Notes: generated from the sequence alone by a model not told the origin. DNA of 51,159 nt from Corynebacterium lipophiloflavum DSM 44291 (GCF_000159635.1 NZ_GG667191.1:1-51159), one strand, 5' to 3'; shown: positions 35,295 through 47,112, counted from the stretch's first letter. Program-made: numbers and translations.

Positions 35295-35307
35295 AGGCAA
35301 AATCGAA

Positions 35308-36285
35308 TCAGCTTTCTTTCTTGCGCTGCTTCTTGGTGCGCTTGTCCACCTTGCGGGCAGCGACTTGGGGGGCGGTAGCGCGCTTTGCTTCGCGCTTTTG
35401 CTCCTCCTCCATGGCCTCTTCCTTGTCCATCTTGTCAAACACGATGCGGGTCTGGAAGAACGTCCACACGTTGTTGGCCAGCATGTAGAACAGCAGGCCG
35501 ACGTGCCAGAGGAAGCCGGAAGCCAGAATCATGATTGGGAACACCCAAAGCATCATCTTGTTCATGATCTGCATCTGCTGCTGCATCATTTCCGCCTGGT
35601 CGCCAACCGGTGCGGCGACCTTTCCGGCGGCGCGGCGCTCGTTCTGGCGCTCAATCGACAGGCGGGCGTTGAGGTGGGTGAACACCGCCGAGAGGATCAC
35701 CAGCGGCATACACACCAGGATGATGTCAACGCGGGTGAAGTCGAGGCCCGTGAACGCTGAAAAGGCATCAGCCGGCATGGACATGTAGGCCGACAGCGGC
35801 ACGCCGAAGAAGTCGGCGTCGAGGAAGGAGCGGACATCTTCGGGGGAGAAGATGTAGTTCGCGGTGTTGCGGTTTTGCTCGACGCTCATGCCCAGCTGGC
35901 CCGGACCGGTTCCGGTGCGGTTGAAGGAGCGCAGGACGTGGAACAGGCCGATGAACACCGGCATCTGCACCAGCGGGACGATGCAGGAGGCGAGCGGGTT
36001 GGTACCCATCTCCTTATACAGCTTCTGGGTCTCCTGCGCCATCTTCTGCTGGTCGCCCTTGTACTTGGCGCGGATCTCCTGCATCTTCGGCTGCATTTCC
36101 TGCATCCGGCGCATCGAGCGCATCTGGTTGACCATCGGCTTGACCAACAAGACGCGGATGGTGAACGTGAGGAAGACGATGGCCAGGATCCAGGCGATGC
36201 CCGAGTCCGGCGCAAAGATGAATCCGAAGATCTTGTGCCAGAACCACAGCACCGCTGAGATTGGCCAGTAGATGAAATTCAGCAC
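35308..36285 (-). CDS. yidC: Membrane protein insertase YidC
   Basis: A 325-residue insertase of the Gram-positive type, lacking the large periplasmic domain of enterobacterial YidC. The helices are LNFIYWPISAVLWFWHKIFG, a second near residue 33 with the hydrophilic-groove Arg in FLTFTIRVLLVKPM, and then the coiled-coil cytoplasmic loop (MQEMQPKMQEIRAKYKGDQQ). ASCIVPLVQMPVFIGLFHVL and the later helices end in a highly basic tail (KVDKRTKKQRKKES) that can contact ribosomes. It inserts membrane proteins alone or with SecYEG. yidD lies 15 nt upstream. Confidence 0.95.
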   Translation of the reverse strand: MLNFIYWPISAVLWFWHKIFGFIFAPDSGIAWILAIVFLTFTIRVLLVKPMVNQMRSMRRMQEMQPKMQEIRAKYKGDQQKMAQETQKLYKEMGTNPLASCIVPLVQMPVFIGLFHVLRSFNRTGTGPGQLGMSVEQNRNTANYIFSPEDVRSFLDADFFGVPLSAYMSMPADAFSAFTGLDFTRVDIILVCMPLVILSAVFTHLNARLSIERQNERRAAGKVAAPVGDQAEMMQQQMQIMNKMMLWVFPIMILASGFLWHVGLLFYMLANNVWTFFQTRIVFDKMDKEEAMEEEQKREAKRATAPQVAARKVDKRTKKQRKKES

Positions 36286-36300
36286 TTGAAGACGAAACTC

Positions 36301-36597
36301 CTAGCTTGTCGCGGGTTCGGCCAGCTCGACGCTGCCCGGCACGGGGTCGTATCCGCCTGGGTGCCACGGCCCGCACTTGCACACGCGGGCGCCGGCCATC
36401 AGGCTTCCCTTCGCTGCCCCGTGGCGAGAAACTGCCTCCAGCGCGTAGGCGCTGCAAACAGGCACGAAGCGGCAGGTTCCACCCATCTTAAGGGGCGAGA
36501 CGTACTTTTGGTAAAGGCGCACCACTTTCACCAGCACTTTGGCTGGCGCGGAGCCCGCCTCAGGAATCTCGGCACCGAGGAAGTTGTAGTAGGCCAC
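36301..36597 (-). CDS. yidD: Membrane protein insertion efficiency factor YidD
   Basis: A 98-residue amphipathic membrane-associated protein. The family core is LYQKYVSPLKMGGTCRFVPVCSAYALEAV and GPWHPGGYDPVP, with three conserved Cys residues (CRFVPVCS and CKCGPWHP). The GTG start shares one base with the rnpA stop (TAGTG), so it is translationally coupled to rnpA. It probably assists YidC in insertion. Confidence 0.94.
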   Translation of the reverse strand: MAYYNFLGAEIPEAGSAPAKVLVKVVRLYQKYVSPLKMGGTCRFVPVCSAYALEAVSRHGAAKGSLMAGARVCKCGPWHPGGYDPVPGSVELAEPATS

Positions 36598-36962
36598 TAA
36601 CTCTCCTTGGAGCGAAGCTTTTTCAGTGCGGTCGCCAACGCTTGTTCGTAGTCACGGGCCAGCTCGGCGCTTGTCGCGGTCGCGGCCGGCGGCAGGGCAC
36701 GCACGACGACGTCGGTATCGCGCGCGAGCGTATCGACGCCCGACACAACCACGTGCCGCAGCTTGCGCGAGACACTGTGGCGGGTCACCGCGTTTCCGAC
36801 CGCCTTAGAGACGATCAGCCCGAACCGGGGCCCGCCGGACAAGGCGAGCTCGGTTCGGGCTGCGACGTGCACCACCACGGTGCGCGACCCTGCGCGGGTG
36901 CGCGCTGCCATCGTCCGGCGAAACTGCTCCGGCGAGGCCAGCTTGTTCGCTTTGGGGAGCAC
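36597..36962 (-). CDS. rnpA: Ribonuclease P protein component
   Basis: A 121-residue basic protein that binds the RNase P RNA for tRNA 5' maturation. The conserved arginine motif appears as GNAVTRHSVSRKLRHVV near residues 56-72, after the FGLIVSKAVGNAV strand. GTG 36962 is used as start. It lies 26 nt downstream of rpmH in the usual rpmH-rnpA-yidD-yidC order. Confidence 0.94.
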   Translation of the reverse strand: MLPKANKLASPEQFRRTMAARTRAGSRTVVVHVAARTELALSGGPRFGLIVSKAVGNAVTRHSVSRKLRHVVVSGVDTLARDTDVVVRALPPAATATSAELARDYEQALATALKKLRSKES

Positions 36963-36988
36963 GAGCTTGCTGGTGTGCGGGAATGCTC

Positions 36989-37126
36989 TTACGCCGTGAG
37001 GCTGGAGCGACCCTTGCGGCGACGCGCGGAAACGATGGCGCGGCCGGCGCGGGTGCGCATGCGGGCGCGGAAGCCGTGCTTGCGGGCGCGGCGGCGGTTG
37101 TTGGGCTGGAAAGTCCGCTTAGACAC
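36989..37126 (-). CDS. rpmH: 50S ribosomal protein L34
   Basis: A 45-residue very basic protein, [19 protein letters not shown]... ending KGRSSLTA, the complete L34. The GTG start is preceded by a strong AAGGAG ribosome binding site at 7 nt. It is the first gene left of the origin and is divergent from dnaA. No clear promoter was fixed in the 800-bp gap upstream. Confidence 0.96.
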   Translation of the reverse strand: MSKRTFQPNNRRRARKHGFRARMRTRAGRAIVSARRRKGRSSLTA

Positions 37127-37925
37127 GGAAAACTCCTTGAGTTAGGTGCGACGGCCAGCGGCTGCGCTACCCAATGCCGGGTGTACGCAGCCTCCCGGGG
37201 CAGAGGCCGTCCCGGTGAGGATTATGTAGCTGAGATGCGACAGTGGCTCCGCGTGGAACGGCGGAGACGTTATCGCGCGCCCCACCTGCGCCGACTCACC
37301 ACGTTCTCACGGTGGCCCGGTGCACTGCGCGGGTGGTGCTCTCAAGCACATCGGTATGAAACCAATGTGACAGACCATGCCAGACTACGTGACTTTTCGT
37401 GTGAGGTACAAATCGCCACGCGGCTCGGTTTGACGCGTCAAGGGTGGGTGCCCCCGAAATTACAGCACTGTATTTTTACGCAGTTCAGGCCGCGAATCGC
37501 CGGCGCATCCTGCAGTGCAGCGCGGCAGGTTACGTAGACACCTGTCCTGGAGGGTTATCCACAGAAAGTCACCGCCGGAAAGTTTGGACACGCAGCGCAC
37601 CGAGGGGGTAACAATAGTTGCCTAGACAAACAAACTCACAGCTATGCACATAGCGACTGTGGATAAGTCTTAACAACCGGTTGAGACTTTTCGCTTTGGG
37701 ACCACTAAACCCGAGGTGAAAGGACATATTTTACGCCGCATATTTATCCACAGCTACGCTTCACTCCTGTGGATAGAACCCGAACAGGGAACTATCCACA
37801 ATTGTGGATAAAGTTGTGGAACACAAGGTCGTCGGCGCCTCACAGGCGTTCCGGGGGTGTGGAAGACACCGCCGGCGCGCTCCACAGGCAGACCGCAACA
37901 ACGAAACAAGGAACCAAACGCAACC
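37127..37925. other. rpmH-dnaA intergenic region, left part of oriC
   Basis: About 800 bp without a gene. The dnaA-proximal half contains DnaA boxes at 37555-37563 (+), 37658-37666 (-), 37744-37752 (+) and 37803-37811 (-), all perfect TTATCCACA, and 8-of-9 matches at 37768-37776 (-) and 37792-37800 (+). The last two boxes form the palindrome CTATCCACAATTGTGGATAA. A TTGACGCGTCAA palindrome is at 37430-37441. The rpmH and dnaA promoters must also lie here; TTGAGA at 37681 is a weak -35 candidate for dnaA. Confidence 0.8.
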
Positions 37926-39530
37926 GTGGTAGACCAGCAACTTGCAGCGCTCTGGAGGGACATCGTCTCGGAGCTGCTCACCCTCTCCGAGCGCCCCAAC
38001 TCGAACGTTCCCACGCTCACGCACCAGGAACGCGCCTACCTGCAGCTGGTAACGCCCGTCATGCTTGTCGATGGCTACGTCATCCTTGCCGCACCGCACG
38101 CCGCGGCGAAAACCGTGATCGAAAATTCGCTGGGCACCCACATCACCGCGCTGCTGTCGCGGAAGCTCAACACCACGTGCACTCTGGCGGTGTCCATCCA
38201 GCAGCCCGAGCCCGTCGCCAACGAACAGCCGCGCCCGCTGGACAGCAAGCCGGAGCAGACCTCCGTGCCGGACTGGTTTTCCACCTCAAGCAGGCCGCCC
38301 GCCTTCACCGAGGACGCCACGCCGGGAGAGGTCGGCGAACAGATCCCGATGGGCCTCGATGAGTTGGCGCGCCTGCACTCCCAGCACCAGGCGGAAGCGA
38401 AGGGCGCGTCGGGGGGGCGTCGACAAGCAAGCGCGCACCCCACCGTGCCGCAGCGGCTGCCGCGGGAAACGCCCGCGCACAACCCCGACCGCGAGGCGAG
38501 CCTGAACCCGAAGTACACCTTCGAAAACTTCGTCATCGGCTCGTCGAACCGCTTCGCCAACGGCGCCGCGGTCGCCGTCGCGGAAAACCCCGCCCGCGCC
38601 TACAACCCGTTGTTTATCTGGGGCGGGTCCGGGCTGGGCAAAACCCACCTGCTGCACGCAGCGGGAAATTACGCCAAGCTGCTGCAGCCGAACCTGCGCA
38701 TCAGCTACGTCTCCTCCGAGGAGTTCACCAACGACTACATCAACTCGGTGCGCGACGACCGCCAGGAATCCTTCAAGCGCCGCTACCGCAACCTGGACAT
38801 CCTCATGGTTGACGACATTCAGTTCCTGGAGGGCAAGGAGGGAACCCAGGAGGAGTTCTTCCACACGTTCAACGCCCTGCACCAACAAAACAAGCAGATC
38901 ATCCTGTCCTCCGATCGCCCGCCGCGGCAACTGACCACTCTCGAGGACAGGCTGCGCACCCGCTTCGAAGGAGGGTTGATCACCGACGTGCAGCCGCCGG
39001 ACCTGGAGACCCGAATCGCGATTTTGATGAAGAAGGCCGCGGCCGACGGCACCCACGTCGATCACGCCGTGCTCGAACTCATCGCCTCGCAGTTCGAGTC
39101 CTCCATCCGCGAGCTTGAAGGCGCCCTGATCAGGGTGTCGGCCTACTCCTCGCTCATTAACGAGCCGATCACGCTCGAGGTTGCCCAGGTCGCGTTGCGC
39201 GACCTGCTGCCCAACGGCGGCGAGGTCACAATCAGCGCGGCCGTGATCAAGGAGGCGGCGGCGGAATATTTCGATATCTCGCTCGATCAACTCACCGGTG
39301 CCGGCAAGACCAGACTGGTGGCGCACGCGCGCCAGCTCGCGATGTACCTCTGCCGGGAACTGACCGACCTTTCCCTGCCCAAGATCGGCGACGAGTTCGG
39401 CGGCAAGGACCACACGACCGTGATGTACGCCGACCGGAAAATCCGCAAGGAAATGACCGAAAACCGCGGCACCTACGACGAAATCCAGGTGCTGACCCAG
39501 ATGATCAAGAACCAAGCGCGCTCGCGCTGA
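37926..39530 (+). CDS. dnaA: Chromosomal replication initiator DnaA
   Basis: A 534-residue initiator that binds the surrounding DnaA boxes and melts the origin. Domain I is residues 1-90 and the variable linker follows to about 175. The AAA+ domain has Walker A WGGSGLGKTHLLHA, Walker B LDILMVDDIQFL and sensor parts SSDRPPRQL and TRFEGGLITDV. Domain IV carries the box-recognition signature GGKDHTTVMYADRKI. The GTG start (37926) gives MVDQQLAALW, with AAGGA about 13 nt upstream. Box clusters on both sides suggest autoregulation. Confidence 0.97.
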   Translation: MVDQQLAALWRDIVSELLTLSERPNSNVPTLTHQERAYLQLVTPVMLVDGYVILAAPHAAAKTVIENSLGTHITALLSRKLNTTCTLAVSIQQPEPVANEQPRPLDSKPEQTSVPDWFSTSSRPPAFTEDATPGEVGEQIPMGLDELARLHSQHQAEAKGASGGRRQASAHPTVPQRLPRETPAHNPDREASLNPKYTFENFVIGSSNRFANGAAVAVAENPARAYNPLFIWGGSGLGKTHLLHAAGNYAKLLQPNLRISYVSSEEFTNDYINSVRDDRQESFKRRYRNLDILMVDDIQFLEGKEGTQEEFFHTFNALHQQNKQIILSSDRPPRQLTTLEDRLRTRFEGGLITDVQPPDLETRIAILMKKAAADGTHVDHAVLELIASQFESSIRELEGALIRVSAYSSLINEPITLEVAQVALRDLLPNGGEVTISAAVIKEAAAEYFDISLDQLTGAGKTRLVAHARQLAMYLCRELTDLSLPKIGDEFGGKDHTTVMYADRKIRKEMTENRGTYDEIQVLTQMIKNQARSR

Positions 39531-39544
39531 CTACATGTTCCCAC

Positions 39545-39569
39545 CCCGGCCACAAACGGCCGGGTTTTT
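39545..39569 (+). terminator. dnaA terminator
   Basis: A CCCGGCC/GGCCGGG stem with loop ACAAAC is followed by TTTTT, 14 nt after the dnaA stop. Confidence 0.9.
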
Positions 39570-39570
39570 C

Positions 39571-40036
39571 TTATCCACAAAGTTACTCACAGCTGTGTAA
39601 TTCCAAGAATGTAACTTGGTGACCTTGGCCACAGCTGAACCCGACCACCCGAAAATCCCGGTTGTGGACAAACAGCGCCGGAATGTGAAAAGACAGTGTG
39701 CAACGGGCCGGGAAGTGTGAATGCTTTACCCGGCCGAAAAACTATCCACAGGACCCCCGAGTTATCCACACCTTGTCCACAGCGATGGGCACATCCCATT
39801 TTTCCGCGACGACCACCACGGACAAGGCCTCTTCCACAGAGTGCACAGGACTTACTGTTACTACCAGAGATTTCATTCGAAATTACTAGGGGGAAATGGG
39901 GATGTGGACAGCCCGCCGACGCCGCGCCACCGCGCCCCCGATGAGCCGGGGCTTTTAATGACAAAGAATGGGTGCCCGCCTAAGGTAGAGCGGAGTTACA
40001 TGTAATTCGGGGGAAAACGCGCTAAGGAGTGCTGCC
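39571..40036. other. dnaA-dnaN intergenic region, right part of oriC
   Basis: Perfect DnaA boxes TTATCCACA lie at 39571-39579 and 39762-39770. One-mismatch boxes lie at 39663-39671 (-), 39742-39750 and 39773-39781, and further imperfect ones near 39831 and 39903. An AT-rich stretch at about 39845-39895 (ACTTACTGTTACTACC... and TTTCATTCGAAATTACT) is the best candidate for the unwinding element. The dnaN promoter is probably in 39960-40010. Confidence 0.8.
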
Positions 40037-41257
40037 ATGGATGACAACTCGATGGACACCAACGCTGGTAACGCCAGCACCAACGTGTCATTTCGCGTCC
40101 ACAAGGAAGACCTCTCCGACGCCGTGGCCTGGGTCGCGCGCAGTTTGCCGACGAAAAACACGCAGCCGGTGCTGCGCGCCATCGTCATCACCGCCGACGA
40201 CTCCGGGTTGGAATTCGCCGGATTCGACTACGAAGTTTCCTCCCGCGTGCGCATCGGCGCCGAGGTGTCCCAGCCCGGACGCGTCGCTGTCGCCGGCAAG
40301 CTCATGGCTGACATCGTGGCCAACATGCCGGCTAAGCCGATGGAGGTCTCCACAGACGGCTCAAAGATGCTGCTCCAGGGCGGCTCTGCGCGCTTCGAAC
40401 TGCCGCTGATGCCCTTGGACGACTACCCGCAGCTGCCAACGCTTCCCGAGGTCACGGGTCGAATCTCGCCCTCGGCTTTTGTCGGCGCGGTCACCCAGGT
40501 CGCCTCGGCCGCCGGGCGCGACGACACCCTGCCGATGCTGACGGGTGTGCACATGGAGATCTCCGGAAACGCCCTGCAGCTCACCGCAACCGACCGTTTC
40601 CGCCTTGCTATTCGACGCCTGCAGTGGGAGCCAGCATCGGATGACGTGGAAGCAAAGCTCCTGGTTCCGGCCAAAACCCTGCTGGATAACGCCCGCACCC
40701 TGGACACCCACGTCGAAGAGCCCGTCGAGATCGCGGTCGGCGCCGCCGGCAACGTCGGCGGCGATGGTCTCTTCGGCCTGCACTCCGGAAACCGGGAAAC
40801 CACGACCCGCATGCTCGATGCCGATTTCCCGAACATTCAGCCGCTCCTGCCGAAGACCCACACGTCGATGGCAAGCGTTGAAATCGCCCCGCTCGTCGAG
40901 GCGATCCGCCGCGTCAGCCTGGTCGCGGACCGCAACGCGCAGGTGCGCATGCACTTCCACCCCGGCGAAGTCACCCTGCACGCCTCCGGCGCTGACTCCG
41001 GCGAGGCGAGCGAAACCGTTGCTGCCGCGTTTTCGGGAGCCGACGAGCTTCTCATCGCGTTCAACTCCGGCTACCTCAAGGACGGCCTGGCCGTGATCGG
41101 GACCAACCGGGTGGTGTTCGGATTCACCGAGGCCTCCCGACCGGCAATCATGATCCCGGAGCCCGAGCAGTTGCCGGAGGCCGAGGCGGACGGCACGTTC
41201 CCCACCCCGGCGACGGACTTCACCTACCTGCTGATGCCCGTGCGCCTACCGGGCTAG
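40037..41257 (+). CDS. dnaN: DNA polymerase III beta sliding clamp
   Basis: A 406-residue clamp made of three similar domains that tethers the replicative polymerase. Landmarks are [44 protein letters not shown] and the C-terminal [11 protein letters not shown], which carries the hydrophobic binding pocket residues. The first 15 residues are a polar extension ([15 protein letters not shown]). TAAGGAG precedes the ATG at 8 nt. recF follows after 16 nt. Confidence 0.97.
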   Translation: MDDNSMDTNAGNASTNVSFRVHKEDLSDAVAWVARSLPTKNTQPVLRAIVITADDSGLEFAGFDYEVSSRVRIGAEVSQPGRVAVAGKLMADIVANMPAKPMEVSTDGSKMLLQGGSARFELPLMPLDDYPQLPTLPEVTGRISPSAFVGAVTQVASAAGRDDTLPMLTGVHMEISGNALQLTATDRFRLAIRRLQWEPASDDVEAKLLVPAKTLLDNARTLDTHVEEPVEIAVGAAGNVGGDGLFGLHSGNRETTTRMLDADFPNIQPLLPKTHTSMASVEIAPLVEAIRRVSLVADRNAQVRMHFHPGEVTLHASGADSGEASETVAAAFSGADELLIAFNSGYLKDGLAVIGTNRVVFGFTEASRPAIMIPEPEQLPEAEADGTFPTPATDFTYLLMPVRLPG

Positions 41258-41273
41258 GCCCGCGGAACCGCCC

Positions 41274-42458
41274 GTGTACGTACGCGATCTCGATCTACGC
41301 GACTTTCGCTCCTGGCCCGAACTTACCCTCACCCTCGAGCAGGGGGCGACGGTGTTCGCCGGGCGCAATGGCCACGGCAAAACGAATATCGTCGAAGCGC
41401 TGCACTACACCAGCACCCTCGGCAGCCACCGGGTTTCCACGGACGCCCCGCTGATCCGCTCCGGATGCTCCGACGCCCGCGTGTCCGTCACCACCGTCAA
41501 CGACGGCCGCGAGCTGACAACGCATTTGCTAATCAAAGCCAACGGCGCCAACCAGGCCCAAATCAACCGCACGCGGTTGAAGTCGGCGCGCGAAGTACTC
41601 GGCGTGCTGCGCACCGTGATGTTCTCACCGGAGGATCTCAAGCTCGTCGCGGGCGAGCCAGCGGAGCGGCGCCGGTTCCTCGACGACCTCGCGACGTCGC
41701 GCGCACCGCGCCTCGGTGGGGCGAAGGCGGACTACGACAAGGTGCTGCGCCAGCGCAACGCCCTGTTGCGCAGCTCCGCCCACGAGCTGCGCCGCGGCTA
41801 CGGCGACGACACCGGCGCCAGCGCGCTGGCCACCCTGGACGTGTGGGATCTGCAGCTCGCCCGACTCGGTGCGGAAGTCACCGCCGGAAGGCTCGAGCTT
41901 CTCGACGTCCTCTCCCCGCACATCGCCGAGTCCTACGCTGCAGTCGCCCCCGAATCACGCCCCGCGTCGGTGTCCTATTCCTCCACCGTCGACGACGCGG
42001 TGCGTTCGCTTGCCGGCGAGCCCAGCCGGGACCCCGGCGTCATTGAGGCCGCCATGCTCACCGAGCTGGCGCGCCGGCGCAGGGAAGAAATCGAGCGCAC
42101 CACCACGCTCGTTGGCCCGCACCGCGACGACATGGTTTTGATGTTGGGCGACACCCCGGCCAAGGGGTACGCCAGCCACGGCGAGACCTGGTCGTATGCG
42201 CTCGCCCTCCATTTGGCCGAGTACGAGCTGCTCGCCTCCGAGGGCTCGCACCCGGTGCTCATCCTCGACGACGTTTTCGCGGAGCTCGACGCGCTTCGCC
42301 GCCAGCGCCTCGTCGCCGTTGCTCACAGCGCCGAACAGGTGCTGATAACCGCAGCGGTGGGCGACGACTTGCCCGACAACCTCGCGGACGCCGTTTCCGC
42401 CCGCTACCTTGTGAGCATGCACGAGGCGAACTCAACAATCGAGGCCAACGATGGCTGA
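41274..42458 (+). CDS. recF: DNA replication and repair protein RecF
   Basis: A 394-residue SMC-like ATPase for loading RecA at gaps. It starts [20 protein letters not shown], then Walker [15 protein letters not shown], the [21 protein letters not shown] block, the signature-like [20 protein letters not shown] and Walker [18 protein letters not shown] start at 41274 is used. The stop overlaps the dciA start by 8 nt. Confidence 0.95.
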   Translation: MYVRDLDLRDFRSWPELTLTLEQGATVFAGRNGHGKTNIVEALHYTSTLGSHRVSTDAPLIRSGCSDARVSVTTVNDGRELTTHLLIKANGANQAQINRTRLKSAREVLGVLRTVMFSPEDLKLVAGEPAERRRFLDDLATSRAPRLGGAKADYDKVLRQRNALLRSSAHELRRGYGDDTGASALATLDVWDLQLARLGAEVTAGRLELLDVLSPHIAESYAAVAPESRPASVSYSSTVDDAVRSLAGEPSRDPGVIEAAMLTELARRRREEIERTTTLVGPHRDDMVLMLGDTPAKGYASHGETWSYALALHLAEYELLASEGSHPVLILDDVFAELDALRRQRLVAVAHSAEQVLITAAVGDDLPDNLADAVSARYLVSMHEANSTIEANDG

Positions 42459-43056
42459 CCTCGTTTCCTCCACCTTCGACACCCTTCGCGCTACGGCGCG
42501 CCAGCGCGGAGGGCGGGTTCCGGACCTGCGGCGCCAGGGTCACTCGGAGATGCCGCGCCGGGCGCGCGTGGTGTCGCTCAGTGACGGCGTCGAGGCGGCG
42601 TCGATACGCGTGCCGGGTCTCAAACTGGACGACGTTGAACATAAAACCTGGTCAAAACGGGAACTACCAACGGGGCCGGACGGGCGCGCCTTACCGCGAA
42701 GCATGCAGGTCAAGGGCTTCGGCGCGCTGGTGCGCACGGAGATCAACAAGCGTGCGTGGACGGAGAAGATGGCGTTCGGATGGGTCATGGGAAACTGGGC
42801 GGGCCTGGTCGGTGAAAAGATCGCCCAGCACACCGAGGTGCAGATGATCAAAGACGGCGAGGTGTTCATCGCATGCGACCAAACGGCCTGGGCCACAGAG
42901 CTGAAGTACATGCAGGCCACCGTGCTGTCGGAGATCGCGCAGAAGATCGGTCCCGGGGTGATCACGAAACTGCACGTCTACCCCCCGAAGACGAAAAATT
43001 GGCGCAAGGGTCCACTCCACGTCAAGGGCCGCGGGCCGCGCGACACATACGGGTAA
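42451..43056 (+). CDS. dciA: DciA-type replicative helicase regulator (DUF721)
   Basis: A 201-residue protein. The C-terminal DUF721 domain (about residues 95-190) has [28 protein letters not shown] and [20 protein letters not shown]. DciA loads or stimulates the DnaB helicase in bacteria that lack DnaC/DnaI. The N-terminal half is basic and of low similarity. It is coupled to recF by overlap, as in other actinobacteria. Confidence 0.9.
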   Translation: MADLVSSTFDTLRATARQRGGRVPDLRRQGHSEMPRRARVVSLSDGVEAASIRVPGLKLDDVEHKTWSKRELPTGPDGRALPRSMQVKGFGALVRTEINKRAWTEKMAFGWVMGNWAGLVGEKIAQHTEVQMIKDGEVFIACDQTAWATELKYMQATVLSEIAQKIGPGVITKLHVYPPKTKNWRKGPLHVKGRGPRDTYG

Positions 43057-43135
43057 GAACGAAACACACCCCGAAATTCGCGCGAGAAACGCCCTCTCGC
43101 AGGATTGGCTGGTGCGGGTAATTCCCCCTACAGGG

Positions 43136-43143
43136 TGTAGGAT
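43136..43143 (+). promoter_or_regulatory. Candidate gyrB promoter
   Basis: An extended -10 TG-TAGGAT ends 45 nt before the GTG of gyrB. The -35 is not recognisable. The leader contains a small GGGTTAAAACCC hairpin and an ACAGGAG ribosome binding site. Confidence 0.4.
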
Positions 43144-43155
43144 TGGACGGGTTAA

Positions 43156-45258
<2,103 letters not shown>

Positions 45259-45326
45259 GCGTCGTCAAGCGGGTGCGACGGGTGTTGATCCCGCTGGCCG
45301 ATCGGTGCAGATAGGGCAGCGTTGTC

Positions 45327-45332
45327 TACACT
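45327..45332 (+). promoter_or_regulatory. -10 box of the alpha/beta hydrolase (leaderless)
   Basis: TACACT ends 6 nt before the ATG at 45339, with no ribosome binding site between. Confidence 0.5.
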
Positions 45333-45338
45333 TTTGCC

Positions 45339-46196
45339 ATGGCGAACAACGTAGATATCACCCTTCCCGACAACTCGACGAGCACCGTTGCGCTGTACCC
45401 GGCGCCGAACAGCGGAAAGCCTCTCGTGGTTATCTGGCCAGGGTTCGGAATGGGCGCCCGCTACTACCGCCCCATCGCGGAGTGGCTGGCGGAGAGGGGT
45501 TTTCCCGCTGCTGTCGGTGAGCTTCGCGGGCAGGGAACGAGCACGGCGGTTGCGAGCCGGAACCAATCGTGGAGCTACCACACCATGGCGACGGAGGATT
45601 ACCCGCTGACAATCACGGCGGCAAAGGACAGCCTCGGCCTGCCCCACGACCACCCGGTGATTTTCTTGACCCACTCGATGGGTGGGCAGATTGGAACCCT
45701 GTTCTTCGCCAATAGTGTGGCACAGGAGCTCAACGTTTTAGGTCTGATGGGCGTGGGCACGGGCAGCCCGTACTTCAAAACTTTCAACCCGGCGACCAAG
45801 CGACGCCTCTTCGTCGGGGCGCGGCTCATGGCCGCGGTCTCGCGCGTGCTGGGCTACTGGCCGGACGGCCCGTTGGACATCGCCGGGTACGGGCGCCAGT
45901 CGGGCAAGCACGTGGGGGAGTGGGCGAGGCTGTCGCGCACCAACTTGGTGGACCACATCGACGGCAACGACTACACAAACGCGCTGCTGGATGTCACCGC
46001 ACCCGTGCTCTACACGCGGTTCAACAACGACGAGGACTGCACCATTGCGTCTGCCGAGGCGTTGGCCGAGCACATCCCGACGGCTCACCCCAAGGTTGAG
46101 GAGCTCAGCGGCGACCTCGGGCACAACCGCTGGGCGCGGGAGCCGGAGATCGTGGGCCGGCGGTTCGTCCGGTTCTACGAGGAGAACTTCGCCTAA
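45339..46196 (+). CDS. Alpha/beta hydrolase
   Basis: A 285-residue cytoplasmic serine hydrolase. The oxyanion region is VVIWPGFGMGARYYRPIAEWL, the nucleophile elbow is LTHSMGGQIG near residue 112, the acid is probably in FNNDEDCTIAS and the catalytic His is in LGHNRWAREPE. A cap domain lies between residues about 140 and 220. The substrate is unknown; lipid esters are typical. It is monocistronic, convergent with the next gene after 3 nt. Confidence 0.88.
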   Translation: MANNVDITLPDNSTSTVALYPAPNSGKPLVVIWPGFGMGARYYRPIAEWLAERGFPAAVGELRGQGTSTAVASRNQSWSYHTMATEDYPLTITAAKDSLGLPHDHPVIFLTHSMGGQIGTLFFANSVAQELNVLGLMGVGTGSPYFKTFNPATKRRLFVGARLMAAVSRVLGYWPDGPLDIAGYGRQSGKHVGEWARLSRTNLVDHIDGNDYTNALLDVTAPVLYTRFNNDEDCTIASAEALAEHIPTAHPKVEELSGDLGHNRWAREPEIVGRRFVRFYEENFA

Positions 46197-46199
46197 GCG

Positions 46200-46637
46200 C
46201 TACTTGGCGTGGCGCTCGATGATCTCGCCGAACTCGGGCAGAACCGGCGCGATTATCTTGCCGGCCTTGCCGCGCAGGCTGGAGTAAACCTTCTGCACCG
46301 CCGCGGGGCCCTGCTGAGCGAAGCGGTCGCCGAGGGAGAGAACGTCGCGGGTGACCTCCTCCTCGCGCGAGGCGAGGTAGTTGCCGAACCCGGCTGAGGT
46401 CTCCGGGTTGTATTCGTTCCAATAGGGGGTGAGCGATTCGATGATGGAAGGCAGGGCGCGGTCGACGCTCTTGGAGATCGCATCGGCGTTGGCCTTCTTG
46501 ATTCCCGCAACAGCGGACTTAATCGCCATCCCGGTCAGGCCGGACTGGGATTCGATTGTGCGGTTGGCCAAGTCGGCGAGGTCGTTGACCACGGACGGTC
46601 GGGTGGTGTCGTCGAGGAGTTTTGTCAGGTCGCTCAT
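46200..46637 (-). CDS. DUF6918-like alpha-helical protein
   Basis: A 145-residue helical protein without signal peptide, beginning MSDLTKLLDDTTRPSVVNDL and containing GLTGMAIKSAVAGIKKANAD, then PSIIESLTPYWNEY and LREEE-like charged helices (YLASREEEVTRDVLSLGDRF). It resembles the DUF6918 family common in mycolic-acid actinobacteria; function unknown. ATG 46637 is chosen over 46649, since neither has a clear ribosome binding site. Confidence 0.75.
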   Translation of the reverse strand: MSDLTKLLDDTTRPSVVNDLADLANRTIESQSGLTGMAIKSAVAGIKKANADAISKSVDRALPSIIESLTPYWNEYNPETSAGFGNYLASREEEVTRDVLSLGDRFAQQGPAAVQKVYSSLRGKAGKIIAPVLPEFGEIIERHAK

Positions 46638-46696
46638 TTCATCGAGCATAGACGGATTGCGCGAACCTGCGGTGGCAACGGGGTTTGGTGGGCGGG

Positions 46697-47008
46697 CTAG
46701 GCAGCCAGGCGGATCAGGGAGCTTACCCCGGCGACGGGCGCGCTCGAGGTGAGGATGTTGTAGATGGCGAGGGCCGCGGAGATGCCCTTGCCGCCGTAGA
46801 CGACGGAGTCGGCGGCAATCTTCAGGGCCTGCTCGGTCTCCTCGCGGGACACCGGAGAGATGCCGGCGGCGAAGTCGGTGACGAAAGCGGGGATCTCCAC
46901 GTCGGAAGAGGGCTCGGGGGCGACGATCTGGGCGTTGGCGTAAGCCGGGGAACCGGCGACGAGCAGGGCGGATGCGGACACAGTGGCAACGACGTTGCGA
47001 ACTTTCAT
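46697..47008 (-). CDS. Small secreted protein
   Basis: A 103-residue protein with a clear signal peptide (KVRNVVATVSASALLVAGSPAYANA) cut before QIVAPEP. The mature 78 residues are acidic then amphipathic (SREETEQALKIAADSVVYGGKG) with no Cys and no known domain. AAGGAG lies 7 nt before the ATG. The preceding 60 bp carry a -10 (TATGAT) flanked by an 8-bp inverted repeat, a likely operator. Confidence 0.8.
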   Translation of the reverse strand: MKVRNVVATVSASALLVAGSPAYANAQIVAPEPSSDVEIPAFVTDFAAGISPVSREETEQALKIAADSVVYGGKGISAALAIYNILTSSAPVAGVSSLIRLAA

Positions 47009-47027
47009 GGGGCTCTCCTTGACACGG

Positions 47028-47063
47028 GTGGTCTATGTCTAAGCCAATCATAAGGTAGACCAC
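47028..47063. promoter_or_regulatory. Promoter with flanking inverted repeat
   Basis: Arms GTGGTCTA (47028-47035) and TAGACCAC (47056-47063) bracket the minus-strand -10 TATGAT (47047-47052) of the small secreted protein. The placement around the -10 and transcription start suits repressor binding or a 5'-UTR element. Confidence 0.4.
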
Positions 47064-47112
47064 AGCTAACCGCCGTACGACGATGAATGCGCTGCACAAC
47101 ATAGCAAAGGGA

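Noticed and set aside
45259..45298. Possible gyrB terminator (AGCGGG...CCCGCT)
   Set aside because: A 6-bp stem with a long loop and no U-run; too weak to list.
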